64,000 bases of DNA from Chamaelirium japonicum (lineage: Eukaryota > Streptophyta > Magnoliopsida > Liliales > Melanthiaceae): contig OX393550.1 in NCBI GenBank assembly GCA_947650365.1, positions 103,132,343 through 103,196,342 of the forward strand. Reading direction: 5' to 3'. Of this stretch, positions 44,850-57,800 are shown piece by piece. The stretch's first letter is position 1. The number at the start of each line of letters is the position of its first letter. The notes beneath the pieces were generated by a model that saw only the letters and a list, made by a program, of their open reading frames with translations, made no database searches and was not told the DNA's origin. The translations under genes and the position numbers were made by a program.

Positions 44850-45321
44850 CATCTTCTTCTTCTTCTCACATTTAGTTTTGTCGAAGAGCACCACATTGAA
44901 TACAGACTTTTCATTGTAATGAAAGACTAACATATCACCCTCTGTTAAAAAGTTTGAGCTTACAAAGTTAGCTCACCCATCTTGAAAGAATGTGTCCCCA
45001 TTTGATTTGTGAAGTCTGATGGGCCATAGCTTTTTATTAACATCCTTGAGTTGAATAATTTCTATTAGCTCATGTTTTAAGTGTTGTAAAAATTTCTTCG
45101 GGATAGCCTGTAATCAAGCAACCCCATATAAACCATATGTTAGACAAATTAATAAGGTAGATAACAAAAAAATAATATTTGTGACTTACGAGCCGTGTTG
45201 AGAAGTGTCCAATAAAAATTTTGAAGAAATTATTGAATGTTATCTTAACCAATGTACTTGAGCTACCACAACTTTCTTCCATGTTGGCATGAGACGTGCA
45301 TCGTTGGCAGATCCCTCCCAT
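44850..45321 (-). pseudogene. B3 domain (REM type) gene fragment
   Basis: Exon 45321-45190 begins MGGICQRCTSHANMEES, with the Cys-x-x-Cys start seen in many REM proteins, then FFKIFIGHFSTRL. A GT-AG intron (45189-45108) leads to AIPKKFLQHLKHELIEIIQL, VNKKLWPIRLHKSNGDTFFQ, a stop at 44973-44975 where the family has Trp (FFQDGW), and then on to LTEGDMLVFHYNEKSVFNVV and LFDKT. This is one plant B3 DNA-binding domain. The stop before the end of the fold and the lack of further exons indicate a pseudogene. It lies just downstream of Harbinger transposase remains on the same strand. Family REM is inferred from layout. Confidence 0.75.
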
Positions 45322-45398
45322 CCACTAAGCACATATATGAATCATAAGTCGAATGTGCATGCTGATAGTACATTCTGGGAAATAATATCCTTGCGATT

Positions 45399-45890
45399 TC
45401 AATAGTTCCCCGAGTGCTTCCCGAAAATCATAGCTGGAATGTGTGTGCCATCAAGAGCACTAACACAATAATTTTTGTGCAAAAAAAGTTTAGCAAAATA
45501 TTGAATTGTAGCACAAATACTAGTATATAAATTAATAAAATCTGCAAAAACATTTGTTACCTTCAAATAAGGAAAGAAGCGCTGATCATTTACTATTTCA
45601 TTTGGAGTTGTTATGGGAAGACTAGCCATTAGATCGGGGGCTAATTTGACCAAGGCATTCAACACTTTGTTGAAATTTCTACTCGTAGTTCATTTTGAAC
45701 GTACATACCTCTTCTTGGTATTTGCATATCGATTGTTTTGGCCAACTGTTAGTAGAATCATTCCAACCATCTCTTCAATAAAGATGTATCTTGTATTGGA
45801 TAATAGAGATTTCTCTCTAAGTATTAGACATAATTTACGAAACACATCTGGATACATCCTATGTAATTCATGAAACTCAACAGGAGATGC
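45399..45890 (-). pseudogene. PIF/Harbinger transposase remnant
   Basis: The minus strand gives ELHRMYPDVFRKLCLILREK and IEEMVGMILLTVGQNNRY, then KVLNALVKLAPDLMAS and YCVSALDGTHIPAMI, the start of the DDE_4 nuclease fold with its first Asp in ALDGTH. A stop interrupts the frame near 45697, and the C-terminal part with the other catalytic residues is not seen. Dead transposase. Confidence 0.85.
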
Positions 45891-46303
45891 ATCTAGTTTT
45901 GCTTGTATGTAACTATATCCTATACTAGTAATAGAACATCATGGTCTACATGCTTCAATATGCTTTATAACTGTGATTGTTACCACACAAAATGCGGCAT
46001 GCAACATTGTCAAGTCTTCTATTGTCTTTGGTCTTATTTTTGCACCTGATACGACACAATAGATGCAATAATATACCACACAATAGTGTAATAAAAACCA
46101 ATCACAAATCACATACATACCAAAAGATGTAATAATAAGATACCACATAATAGTGCAATAAAAACCAAAAGATGCAAATGTATAAAGTTATACAACCTAA
46201 CCAGTCCATCAAATGTATTAAAGTTATACAAGCCAAAATGAAATCATATGTCTTAGACACATAAAAACCCTCTAGGCTAGACATTCTCAAGCCTGAAGAG
46301 TAT

Positions 46304-46780
46304 CTATTCCTTTCTAGCCTCTGGGTCCATCTTCAAGAACATATCCTGCAGAGTTGGATTCACCAAGAGCTCGAAAGCCTTAAAGCGTAGTGTGCGATCC
46401 AATCCGGGTGTTTCCTCCAATATCTTCCATAAATTAGGATGCTCACAGCTCTCACGTATTGCCTTCATATTCTTAGCAATAAATTCGACACTGCTCAAAA
46501 GCCTATCAGTCACAAAGTCAAAACCCTTGAAGTACTCCTCCCACACATTATTTGGGGCTGTTATCTTTTGGGTATTTGGATCCCATCCAAAGCCAGAATT
46601 TAAGGCCATCAAATATGCCACTGGCTGATATGCTTTTTTTCAAACCCTTACATTACTCCTTACATGCTCAACTGTCTTATTACCCTTGAACTTTCCATTC
46701 AATATAGGTAAAATTTTCATCATCAGTAGGTTATTGGAAAATGAACCATCTACACTTCTACCTTCGTTATTAGCCGCCTT
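46304..46780 (-). pseudogene. Harbinger ORF1 Myb/SANT-like protein remnant
   Basis: The segment NSGFGWDPNTQKITAPNNVW with an upstream DGSF..NGKFKGNKTVEHV stretch fits the Myb/SANT-like DNA-binding domain, followed by a helical tail (LWKILEETPGL, FLKMDPEARKE). It is in the same orientation as the transposase and upstream of it, so both likely come from one Harbinger element. The N-terminus is cut by a solo LTR at 46791. Confidence 0.75.
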
Positions 46781-46790
46781 AACTAGTAGA

Positions 46791-47403
46791 TGTGGGTGCA
46801 AAATTTGACCAACGCCCGATGGCGGAACCCATTAGCCCTGCCTGGGGATCCACAAGGACGACAATGAGACCCACCAGCCCCGCCTGGGGGTCCACAAGGA
46901 CGGCAATGGAACCCACTAGCCTCGCCTGGATCCAGATGACAGCTACCAAAATCGCCCCTTACCCCGATTCCTTTCCGAGAACTCTATAAATAGCGGACTC
47001 GACAAGTGTAAATGATGAATGATCATATTTCTGATTCAGACTGTCGAAAATCCAGAGCTCTGGGATCCCAATCTTTCGATCTCTTTTTCGAGGAGAGACA
47101 AGTGATACTCGGCATGTCTAGGTCACTTCAATTCAAGTGTTAGTGAATTCAGGTTGCTCCTTACAGCATAGAGACGTAGGCTTCGGCTGAACTCCGAGAT
47201 CACATTTGTGTCAACTCTCAATCGATCTTCCTCTATCTCTTCTAAACCTAAGTTCACAACCCTTCGATTACTCAGAAGTTCTAGTCAAAGCCGCTAGCAT
47301 CCAACAATCAACGAACCAGACAAACGTTCGATCAGACTTTCGACTCGACTCGATCGACTGGTTGGGCGAAGTTTTCGGATCGGCACGAAAATCATCCCCC
47401 ACA
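46791..47403. mobile_element. Solo LTR (613 bp) with 5-bp duplication
   Basis: Starts TGTGGGTGCAAAATTT and ends TCATCCCCCACA, flanked by gtaga on both sides (46786-46790, 47404-47408). It contains a TATA motif ctataaatagcgg near 46983 and two ~55-bp tandem units with CGCCTGGGG and CCACAAGGACG. No internal region is present, so it is a recombination relic. Superfamily probably Gypsy, by length and style only. Confidence 0.85.
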
Positions 47404-48347
47404 GTAGACATAACAATTCATTATTCTCTTCGATATTTTATTTCTCATAATTACCTTTCCTCTTATTATCTTCAATATCTATTTTCTATAAATATATTTA
47501 ATCTAATAAAATTAAATTTTAATATACTAATTTAATTCATCAAAATAAAAAAAATCCCAAAAAGATTTGGATAAATGTACTGCTATTTTTACTGTATGCT
47601 GTACGTACTCCACGTCTTCTTCTCTCTCTTTCCGTGTTTTCTAGAGAGAGAGTGGCGTGTAACTATCAACCCTCATAGTTTAATCAACTGAATTTGGAAA
47701 ACCATTTGGCGTCCGCGAGGCGCCTTTTGGCGGGTAACACAGAAGAGAGCACAAACGGGAAAAGAAAGAAAGAAAAAAAAAATCGCAGAGCCCATTCTCC
47801 GACGCCCCCCCCACCTTCTGCTCTCTAGCAGAGGAGACTGTGATTATGGTGCTCTAGGGTTAGGGTTTGGAGTTTCTCTTCTGTACCAGAGATTAGGGTT
47901 TCCTACCTCTCCATCCCCTTCATCTCATTCTAGCGTACAATGGCGGGTGATCTCCCCGGGCCCCGCCCCATTCAATGCGTCGAACTGAATCCCTGAAGCT
48001 CTTTATAAGGTTTGTCCCTCGCGGCGGTGGAGTTGTTGCCTCGTCATTGCCCGTCCTCTCTCTCTCTAGACAACCCACCCACCTCGTCTCTCATCTGATC
48101 TCTCCCCTTAAAAACCCACCATCTTGAGATGTTCTAGACCCCGAAACCCGGAGAAAAAAAACCCCTTTCCCACCACTCCGATCTCCCCCAAAACCCACAT
48201 TTCTGAACCAAACAGAGCTTTTCCAGCTGCTCGAGGGTTTTCACCGTGGTAAAGAAAAAACCCATCTCGTCTCATCAGCAAATTTGAGCTCTCCCATTGG
48301 AAAAAAGACTCCATTGCTCACAATCTGTACCTCCATAGAATCCCATT

Positions 48348-48373
48348 CCCCCCCCCCCCCCCCCCCCCCCCCC
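48348..48373. repeat. Poly-C tract
   Basis: About 26 consecutive C in the GHR1 leader region. Confidence 0.95.
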
Positions 48374-48462
48374 AGTCTAATATTACCAAGAACCATTTTT
48401 TTTAAAATTTGAAGTGGGCTCTCATGGATCCCTATTCAAAGTGCTAGTGTTGCTGGGTTTTG

Positions 48463-48464
<2 letters not shown>

Positions 48465-48558
<94 letters not shown>
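48465..48558. repeat. (GA)n microsatellite abutting the GHR1 start codon
   Basis: About 94 bp of GA repeat ending 2 bp before ATG. Confidence 0.95.
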
Positions 48559-48560
<2 letters not shown>

Positions 48561-48561
<1 letters not shown>

Positions 48562-51500
48562 TGGGGGTCGTTGGGAGAGCCCTGATGCTGCTGCTCTTTG
48601 CAACCACCCTTGCCTCCTCTCAGCTCCCCTCTCAGGACATCCTTGCCCTCCTGGAGTTCAAGAAGGGGATCACTCACGACCCCACAGGGTACATCTTGGA
48701 TTCTTGGAACGAGGAGTCCATCGACTTCAACGGCTGCCCCTCGTCCTGGAATGGCATCGTGTGCAACGGCGGCAATGTCGCCGGTATCATCCTCGACAAT
48801 GTTGGTGTCTCCGGCACCGCCAACCTGTCCGTGCTCGCGAACCTGACCATGCTCGTTAAGCTCTCGATGTCCAACAATGACATCTCTGGGAGGTTGCCGG
48901 ACAATTTGGCGGAGTTCACCGGCTTGAAGTATCTGGATATATCCGACAATTCGTTCTCCGGGGAGCTGCCCGTAGATATCGGGAAGCTGCGGAACCTGCA
49001 AAATCTATCGTTGGCCGGGAATAACTTCTCCGGGCCGCTGCCTGGATTGGTCGGTAGGCTTGCCTCAATCCTCTCTATGGATTTGAGTCGCAACCTTCTG
49101 TCAGGCCCCCTGCCTCCGACACTAAAGGGTCTTAAGAACTTGGTTTCACTGAACCTCTCCAGTAATGCTTTCACAAAGACTATCCCAACTGGGTTGGAAC
49201 TGATTCTGAATCTTCAGTCGCTTGATCTCAGTTGCAATCAATTGGATGGTGGTGTTGATTGGAATTTTCTCATGCAGTCTGGTGTTGTTCATGTGGATTT
49301 GGGTGGGAATTTGCTCTCGAGCTCAGGCCCAAATGAGTTAAAGTTTTTATCAGAAATTTCAGAAACGGTGAAGTATTTGAATCTGAGCAACAACCGACTG
49401 ACTGGATCACTCATCGGTGCACCCGAACTTTCTACCTTTGGGAGTTTGAAGGTGTTGGATCTGAGCTATAACCAGTTATCGGGGGAGTTGCCGAGGTTTG
49501 ATTATGTTTATGATCTTGAGGTTCTAAGGCTTGGGAACAATGGGTTTTCAGGGGTCGTACCAACTGTGCTTCTCAAAGGGGATTCTCTGGTTCTTAGCGA
49601 GTTGGATTTGAGTGCAAATAATCTCTCAGGTATCCTATTTAGTGAAAGATGAATTTTTTTTATATATATTGGAATTGCATTGATTCCTCTTTTATAACTT
49701 TTTTCTACATGCTTTGGTACATCTTATTCCTATTTAGGAAAAAAAATTATGATAGATGTTGCCATTTAGTTCCATGCCTACATGTTGTGATTCCCCTTTC
49801 ATTATGCTGGTTCTGAATTTCTGATTGGCATTCTTTACAAACTCTCTTTTGTTTTGCATATTGGTTTCAACTTGCAAGAATTTGTATTCTCTACACAAGC
49901 ATGATGCACTTGAGATGCATTTGATAGTAACATTTGGAATGCATGTGATTCAAGATGATGGCTGGAGATTTTCCATAAAATAACATAGCGGGAAAGGTTT
50001 GATAAATTTCAGTTGCATGGAAGCATCTATGACTTGGTGGTTGAATGATATTTCATCTCTGCATTTGATGATTGCTCAACTTGTAATTAATTCCTTTATA
50101 GAATATCACATAGGGGAGCGTTTGAAAGTAATCAGCGAAGATTCCTTTGGAAGAGGGCGATAAGAGGGGGTGCTTTATAAGTTATGATGAACAAGTGGTC
50201 TATGTGAGCCCAAGAAGTACCGGATTTGGGAGAAATGTTACACGGTGAAAATTGTTATCTTTTGGCTGCAGAAATCTCTTGGGAGGGCATGGTAATTTTT
50301 TATGATATGATTTATGATAGACGGGGATTGATTAAAATTAGATAAATGAATAGCATTCCAAAGAGGCATGCTCTTCCCACAATCTGTTGGGGAAGTTGAG
50401 AGCAAGGAAATCAAAGCACATAGGGGGTGACACTCTTTATCCCTTAGGCCAAAAGCCTAGGTAACTGGAAGTTCACTTAGGCTTTAAAACCGATCCATCA
50501 GTTTATACTTTAAAAAACTCTTGTAATTACTTTATCGTGTTTGGCATACAGAAAAACATCACAGATGCATCATGTAGCTTTAGTTCCACCTGAATAAAAT
50601 ATTCCTAATATGTATGTAATTGGAAAACATATATAACTTTTAAGTATTAAGACTACATAATGATAATGTTCTAAACATATAAGTACGTAACTTAGAAACA
50701 ATATTATCTAAGATGACACACACACACAACCCGTCGAGTGAATGCTATGTAATACAGGGTATTCAACTTAGTGGGTATGGGTGGGTGGGGTCCTCAAATC
50801 AATGTAGTCCTCTTAAATAGTTCAAGTCAATAGAAGTATGAAACAACTCTACTTGGTCCTTTGTCAGAAAATTCAACCTGGTTGTTAAGGAGGTTGACAC
50901 TGAAGCGGATGGTGCAGCTCTCGTATAAAAAAAAAACAGAAGAAAAAGCCTGCCATCCAAAAAAAAAAGGAAGAAGAGAGGCTCTACATGGCTTTCGTTG
51001 TCGTAAAGATACTCTGTGTGTATGTATAGAGGAAATATACAAAATAAAAAAACCTCTTATCTGACATCTATCTTTCCGTAGATTCTCCATATTAGTTTGA
51101 CCTTACATAGTCTATTTCTACAATATCATGAATTTGACATGTAACAATAACTAATTCATGCTTATAATGATGATTAAGAGTTTTTCTTATGTTATCCTGG
51201 AAAATAAATTCATTTATATAGACTTGTTTGCATAATGCTATTATTCTTGCACAAGCTTCTTAGTTCCGTTTACTATACCATATACAAAACCAGAGTTTTC
51301 TCTCATAAAAAGGCTTCTTTTCTTTTTTGTTCTTTTCATCTATATCCATTAAAGCCAATCATTAAGTCTCTCGACAACATGCTAAGCTGTTGTTTTAGTT
51401 TACTAATGGTCTTCCTTTGCTCTCTCAACGTTGTTAGTTGTTACATACAGAAAGTTCCAATTTTTTGTAAAATCTTCTGATTAGTCCTATTTGTCACATT

Positions 51501-54500
51501 CCATGCCCAAAATCTCAAGTTCTTGAATTATATCTTCTTTACACTCTTAAAAAATTCTTGTAGATAGTTAAGAAAAAAGATTAGTGAGTTGGATCGTTAC
51601 AAGACCATTATGTATAAGACCTATACTCCCGTCCATGTTATACACACAATAGTAGTAGAATATACATAGTACAATGTGTACATGGTGATAAGAAAGATAT
51701 ACACTATATGTGGGTAGATAACTATTCCAAGGCGCTTGCAAGTAAATAGTGAAAAATTAATTGTGGTTCCTGTTTCGTTTTGTTGACTAAAAAAACAGTT
51801 GAGTAACTCTCCGCTTAAGAATGCTCTGAAGGGGTGACAAGTCGAATCATTGTAGAGAGCTACTTAAGATGATTTTGTGGACAAAAAAATCTTACACTAG
51901 TACTGATGAGTGTTGGGATATAGCTGCACATACTTTATTGAAATAAACGGCTCCATTCTAGTGCATGCACAGTGGATTCTATAATGATTTTGGTATGACA
52001 TGGGACATTTTAATGCTAAAGTGGTGCCTCCATATGCATCCTTGAAGGTGGCCTTTGAATGTTAGGAATGTTGCTGAGAATCCACCATTTGGTGTTGGTG
52101 CAATTTAGGAAAGAATCGAGTGTAATAATTAATTTAATTGGTTTTAATTCCCAAACAAAACTTTATATTTTTAGTTTATTATTCTTTGGAGTTTAGGGAC
52201 ACATCACATCATAGCTAAACAAAACAATTCAAGCTGAAGCTTGTTTCCCGAAAAACAAATGATGCCTTTCAAATATTTTCTGAAACTTATCACATCTCTA
52301 GAAACATATGATGCCTTTTGAATATTTTATGAAACTTATCACATCTCTAGAAACATATAGGAGCTTCTATATATTCTGTTATTGTGTCCTTTAGCTCTAG
52401 TTTGCTGACCTACATGCTCTTCTGTTTATGCTGCAGGGCATATTGGTTTGATCACATCAGCAACCTTACGATCCCTTAATCTTTCATCGAATGCGATCTC
52501 TGGTGGGCTTCCTTTGCTTATAGGAAGCTGCACGGTCTTAGACCTTTCGAAAAATCAGTTCACCGGAAATTTATCCGTGACTGCAAAATGGGGAAATGAC
52601 GTTGAGTACATCAATCTTAGCCAGAACCAGTTAATGGGGCCCATTCCAGACGTAACCTCACAATTTTTACGGTTGAACTACCTCAACCTCTCCCATAATG
52701 CTCTGATAAGCACCCTCCCAGAAGTCCTTGTTCGATATCCCGTGCTTACTGTCCTTGACCTCAGCTTCAACCAGTTTGGTGGCCCTATTCTAACCGACTT
52801 GTTAACCTCCTCCACACTGCAGGAGCTTTATCTGCAAAACAATTCACTTGAAGGGAGCATCATGCTTTCACCTTTATCAAAGAAATCCAGCCTTCATGTT
52901 CTCAATCTTTCTGGAAACCGTTTCAACGGCAGTTTTCCTGATGATCTTGGCTCCCTTTCTGGCCTGCAAATGCTTGATGTATCTGCAAATAATTTTTCCG
53001 GTCTTTTGACACCAGCTGTTACTGAACTCACTTCCCTTACTTCCCTTGATATATCTGTAAACCAATTCACGGGACCTTTACCAGCGACATTGCCCGACAC
53101 TCTTGTAACCTTCAATGCATCATACAATGATCTCTCAGGGATTGTCCCAGCTAACCTGAGGAAATTCCCAGATTCTTCTTTCCACCCAGGGAATTCAAGG
53201 TTACAGTCTCCGAGTGGCTCACCTGGATCTAGTAACTCTCCGTCTGGGGGACCCGCGCACAAGCCGAGTAAAACTTTTATCAAAGCAGCAATTATAGCAG
53301 CATGTGTTTTTGCTTTGGTGGTTCTAATCTTTTTAGCCATTGCTATTCATTTGAAGAGGGTTTCAAGGAGTTCTCGATCAGAGAAGGTTATGGACAAGGA
53401 TGCTCAAAGACGGGCCTTACCGGATACCCCTGGGGTCAAGGGCAGGGATGCTGGCGGTTCCTTGTTGGTGTCTGCTGATGACTTAACAGATCCTCGAAAG
53501 GGTTCTTCTGCTGAGATCCCAGAAGAGAAAATGGCTGCAATTGCTGGCTTTTCACCATCAAAGGACAGCCGTTTTTCATGGTCACCGGATTCTGGCGAGA
53601 CATACAAACATGAGATCTTGGGAAGGTTAGATGTCCAATCACCTGATAGGTTAGCGGGGGATTTATATTTCTTGGACGAAACGATCACGCTGACACCAGA
53701 GGAGTTATCAAGGGCACCGGCCGAAGTCTTGGGAAGGAGCAGCCATGGGACTTCTTACAGGGCAACACTTGATAATGGAGTACTCTTGACGGTGAAGTGG
53801 CTCAGAGAAGGGGTGGCGAAGCAAAAGAAAGAATTTTCCAAAGAGGCAAGGAAGTTTGCAAACATCAGGCACCCTAATGTGGTGGGTTTGCGGGGATACT
53901 ATTGGGGCCCAACCCAGCATGAAAAGCTCATTCTATCAGATTACATTTCACCTGGAAGTCTTGCTAGCTTTCTTTATGGTATGCTCCCGTTTCCTTGCTG
54001 ATTTGATTCTGTATTATTTATTTACATCTGCATTCTATAGAGTCCTTGTTTGTTCTATAAATATAGAGCAAATTACAAAACCCTCCCCTGAACTATCACC
54101 TCATTTCATATTCTCCCTCAAATTTTTTTTGTAACATTTTGAACCCTGAACTATGTTTCCTCTACATTGACCCCCTAGGATATGGAAATTTTCAAAATAG
54201 AAGTTGACCGAGGGGAGGGGGACTAAATGTAGATGAAACATAGTTCAGGGTTCAAATTATTCAAAAAAAAATAATTGAGGGACCAATATGAAATGAGGTG
54301 CATAGGGGAGGTTTTTGTAATTTGCCCATAAATATATCATACCATGGTTACTGCAAAATTTCATTTGCCATCTAGGTGATCATTTCTTTGGATCTCAAAG
54401 TGAGGAAAATATTTGGTTTGATTTTCCATGAAAATGGGTTTCTTAAACCTAGGGGATACATCAGAAACTAATGAAAAAATAGGTTTCATATGAGATTATG

Positions 54501-54834
54501 TGTTCCAATTAGTTTCTCTATAGCTTCCCACTATTATTTCTTACTTCCTGATCAATGTTGTCAGGGCGACGAGACACGCCTGAGGTGCAAAGGGCTGCTG
54601 GAGCCTGAGGCGCAAATAAGGCTCACGCCTTAGTGTGTAAGGCGCAAAAATATATAATTTACTTTTAAAAATTAATAATAATTGTTAAAAAATTGTAAAA
54701 TTCATAAAAAAATTATATTTTATGAAAAAAATGAATATAACCATTATTTAATTAAATCAATACAATAAACACATACAATAACCATGGAGAGAGAAAGAAA
54801 GGTCGCGGGCTGCATGGGGGGCTGCCTGCGGACC

Positions 54835-54868
<34 letters not shown>

Positions 54869-57800
54869 ACTGCTCATTCACCACGCAGCGAGCGCAGGGG
54901 AGAGGGGCTGCTAGCGAACCAGGAGAGAGAGAGAGAGGGACCACTGCTCCTTCACCACGCAGCGAGCGCAAGGAGTGGGGCTGTCAGCGGACCAGGGGAG
55001 AGAGAGAGAGAGAAGGGGCCGCTGCTTCTTCACGCAGAGAGCCCAGGGGAGCAGGGCTGCTTACAGACCAGAGAGAGGAGGAACTCACCTCGGTGCTGGA
55101 ACCCCAAGCCGCTGAATCCTAAAATGGATCGCATCCGACACCTTAACTTTATTCATGCGTAAAAAAAAACAAAAAAACAAAACCCGGAAAAAAAAAACCC
55201 GATTAAAGCACAGGCGTAGCAAGGCGAGCGCCTGTCATCGCCTTGCGCCTGCACATAAGGCGCTAAAGGCGTGCCCTGACCCTTGCCTTGCTGCGCTCGC
55301 CTCACTAGAAGCCGTCTGAGGTGCATAGGCCCAATTCGCCTCGAGGCACGCCTCGCTGCGCCTTAACAACAGTGTTCCTGATTTCTAAAGCGTATCGGTT
55401 GGCAAGTAATTTCAACCAATTATGAAATCAGTAGTTTCACAAACCTTAACATAGTACCTTTTAAAAGGTCTCTTGGGGTTGTACTTGTAATGTATTTTGC
55501 TTTGCTTTTATGAGCTATATAAAGGTGGATTGGGTTGCTCAAGTAGCCCTCTTGAATAAAGAGTTGGTCTCTCTACCGTCCTCTCTTCTCCCCCCCTCTC
55601 TTCATCTTCACCATGCAAAAAATACCAAAACCATAAGGCCCGTTTCTACCAGTGTAAGCAGAATCTTGCGAGATTCAACAAGTGATATTGGAGCATAGTC
55701 GATCCAGCAAAGCTTGGCCATCCTAGAGTTGGAAGATTTAGAGAAGAACGAGATCGAGATCTAGATCTAGATCATGGGGTTTAGAGGAAATCTGTACTTT
55801 GATTAAAGGGAACGACATGACCTAAAAAGAGAAATAATAAGATGACTACCACAAATAATGGTGTAAGTTTCTCTAATCAATATTTACCTCAAAAGACCTT
55901 GTGAATTAATAGGTAAAAGGGATATATTGAATACGATGGCAAGATAGCAAGGTCATTAGATGTTGAGACCTATTTTTCTTCCAACAAGCCCTTGACCCGA
56001 CCTTATTTTCGAGAGTTATGGGAATAACAACTCGAGCGGTGGGGAACACCGTCAGACTCGAGTGATCATCTGACTTGGTTCCATCCAGATTGACTATTCA
56101 CATCATACCTTTTGTTGCTTTGGCTAAGTAAATGAATCCGGTCAATAGCTTAACTGCTGACCTCTAGGCCTGAGTTTAATGTGATGTTGGTCAAGCCAAA
56201 AAACGCACCTTATTGTGGGGATGTGGATGGTCTGCATGAGTCGCATGTAGATGCAACACCAACCGAGTAATCCAGTGTACCATGGTATTGGGTCGCGAGT
56301 GGATCTCTTACACGTTGGTGCACCAAAGCACCACACAACTAGTTAAGTCATCGGTCATGGTTCCTTAAGATTAGGATCGATTTTCCTAAGCGGAAATACG
56401 GCTTAATGTACCAATGTCTGCTCACTGTTTTGTGCACCGTGTTGGTTCCGTTCAGTCACAGACACTATGACTGGTGATGATCATGGTGGAGACCAGTATA
56501 GTTAAGGCGTTAAGGCGGACTCAAGGTGCTCAACCTTACTGGCATTTGAGGTGAGAGGCGAGCGCCTGATTAAAATAAGATGTACAAAAGATTTATATAG
56601 ATAAATTTAAAATAATTAGTTGAAACAAGTTTGCATAATCATATAGCATATGTCATCAAACATAAATAAAATTCATCATCATCAAGTTCTATAATCTTTA
56701 TCATCCTCATCTTGCGATCTAGGCTTGGATGTATGCAATTAAGATGAAAAAAATACGATTTGAAGATGTGAAGTAAACATATAAAGAATTATGTCTATAT
56801 AACTGAATCAAAAACTGAATTTAAAAGCTAAGAGAAGAGAGTTTTGAAGACGGTCCGCAGACCCAATGTTGAAACGCTAACCCGATCGGGCTGATCGCTC
56901 AATCGCGTGGAAGTTTCAAGTCCACGGGTTATGGAATTCTGAGGTTATAACCTCATATGGTCAGATAGGTTAAAGCCAAAACTAAATCAAAGTCGTTCGT
57001 TACACACTTACACTAAGCCTGATCGGCAAATGGCATGTAAAAGAACGAGGGTGATTCAGTTTTGGTTTCAACCTAAACCCTCGGTTAAATGAGGCGGGTG
57101 TCACCATCGTCTCATGCCTCGAGTGCCTCACGGTATAAGGCGGGCGCCTCGTTCCGACTTATATACTTACTCCTTTTTTTATTCAGACAAGGCGCCCTCG
57201 CCTCTCGCCTCAGGCGGGCGCTTTGACTCACCTTAACTACACTGGTGGAGACACTCGTGCTTTGTCATCCCAACAACTTGTCATGATAGGACGACTAACC
57301 CAATCAAAGCTGTGATTTAGGCTTACATGTGACCAGTCCACTAAGTTTCCCACTTACGTGGATTAGCATGTAGCCATGGCTCCTTGTTCTATAGTTAGAA
57401 CACGTACCAAGTTATATACCAAGATGCGATTCTAAGCAAACTATCAACCATTTATTGATTAACCAGAGTTTTACAAGCTATAAAACATATCAATTCCAAC
57501 ACCAGAAGAGTTCCAAGCCCTACAAGCCTGTGAAAAGGTTGTACGGTCTTTTTTAGACCTTTGCAGTCATAGTGGGATGCCCATTTGCTGATGCTACTAT
57601 TCTTTTATAAAAGGGTGCCCAAAAAATCTAAAACGCATGGGAATAATCTTGTGCGGCTTTTTTTTTTCTGTGCGCGAAACACCAACAAGATGGGAGACTG
57701 CAGCGTTTGCACGGATAAGGTGACTGGGGTCGGGTGCGACTCCCGCAGGGAAGAAAGGAAGGGAGAAAGAGAAAAGGACCAGAGGTCACTTTTTTCTTGA

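Larger units (their letters stand above)
47404..48560 (+). promoter_or_regulatory. GHR1 upstream region and leader
   Basis: AT-rich to about 47580, then pyrimidine-rich. A TATA-like tttataagg lies at about 48002. The leader appears to include a poly-C tract (48348-48373) and a GA tract (48465-48558) that runs directly to the ATG. The transcription start is not fixed; a small upstream frame begins at 47940. Confidence 0.4.
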
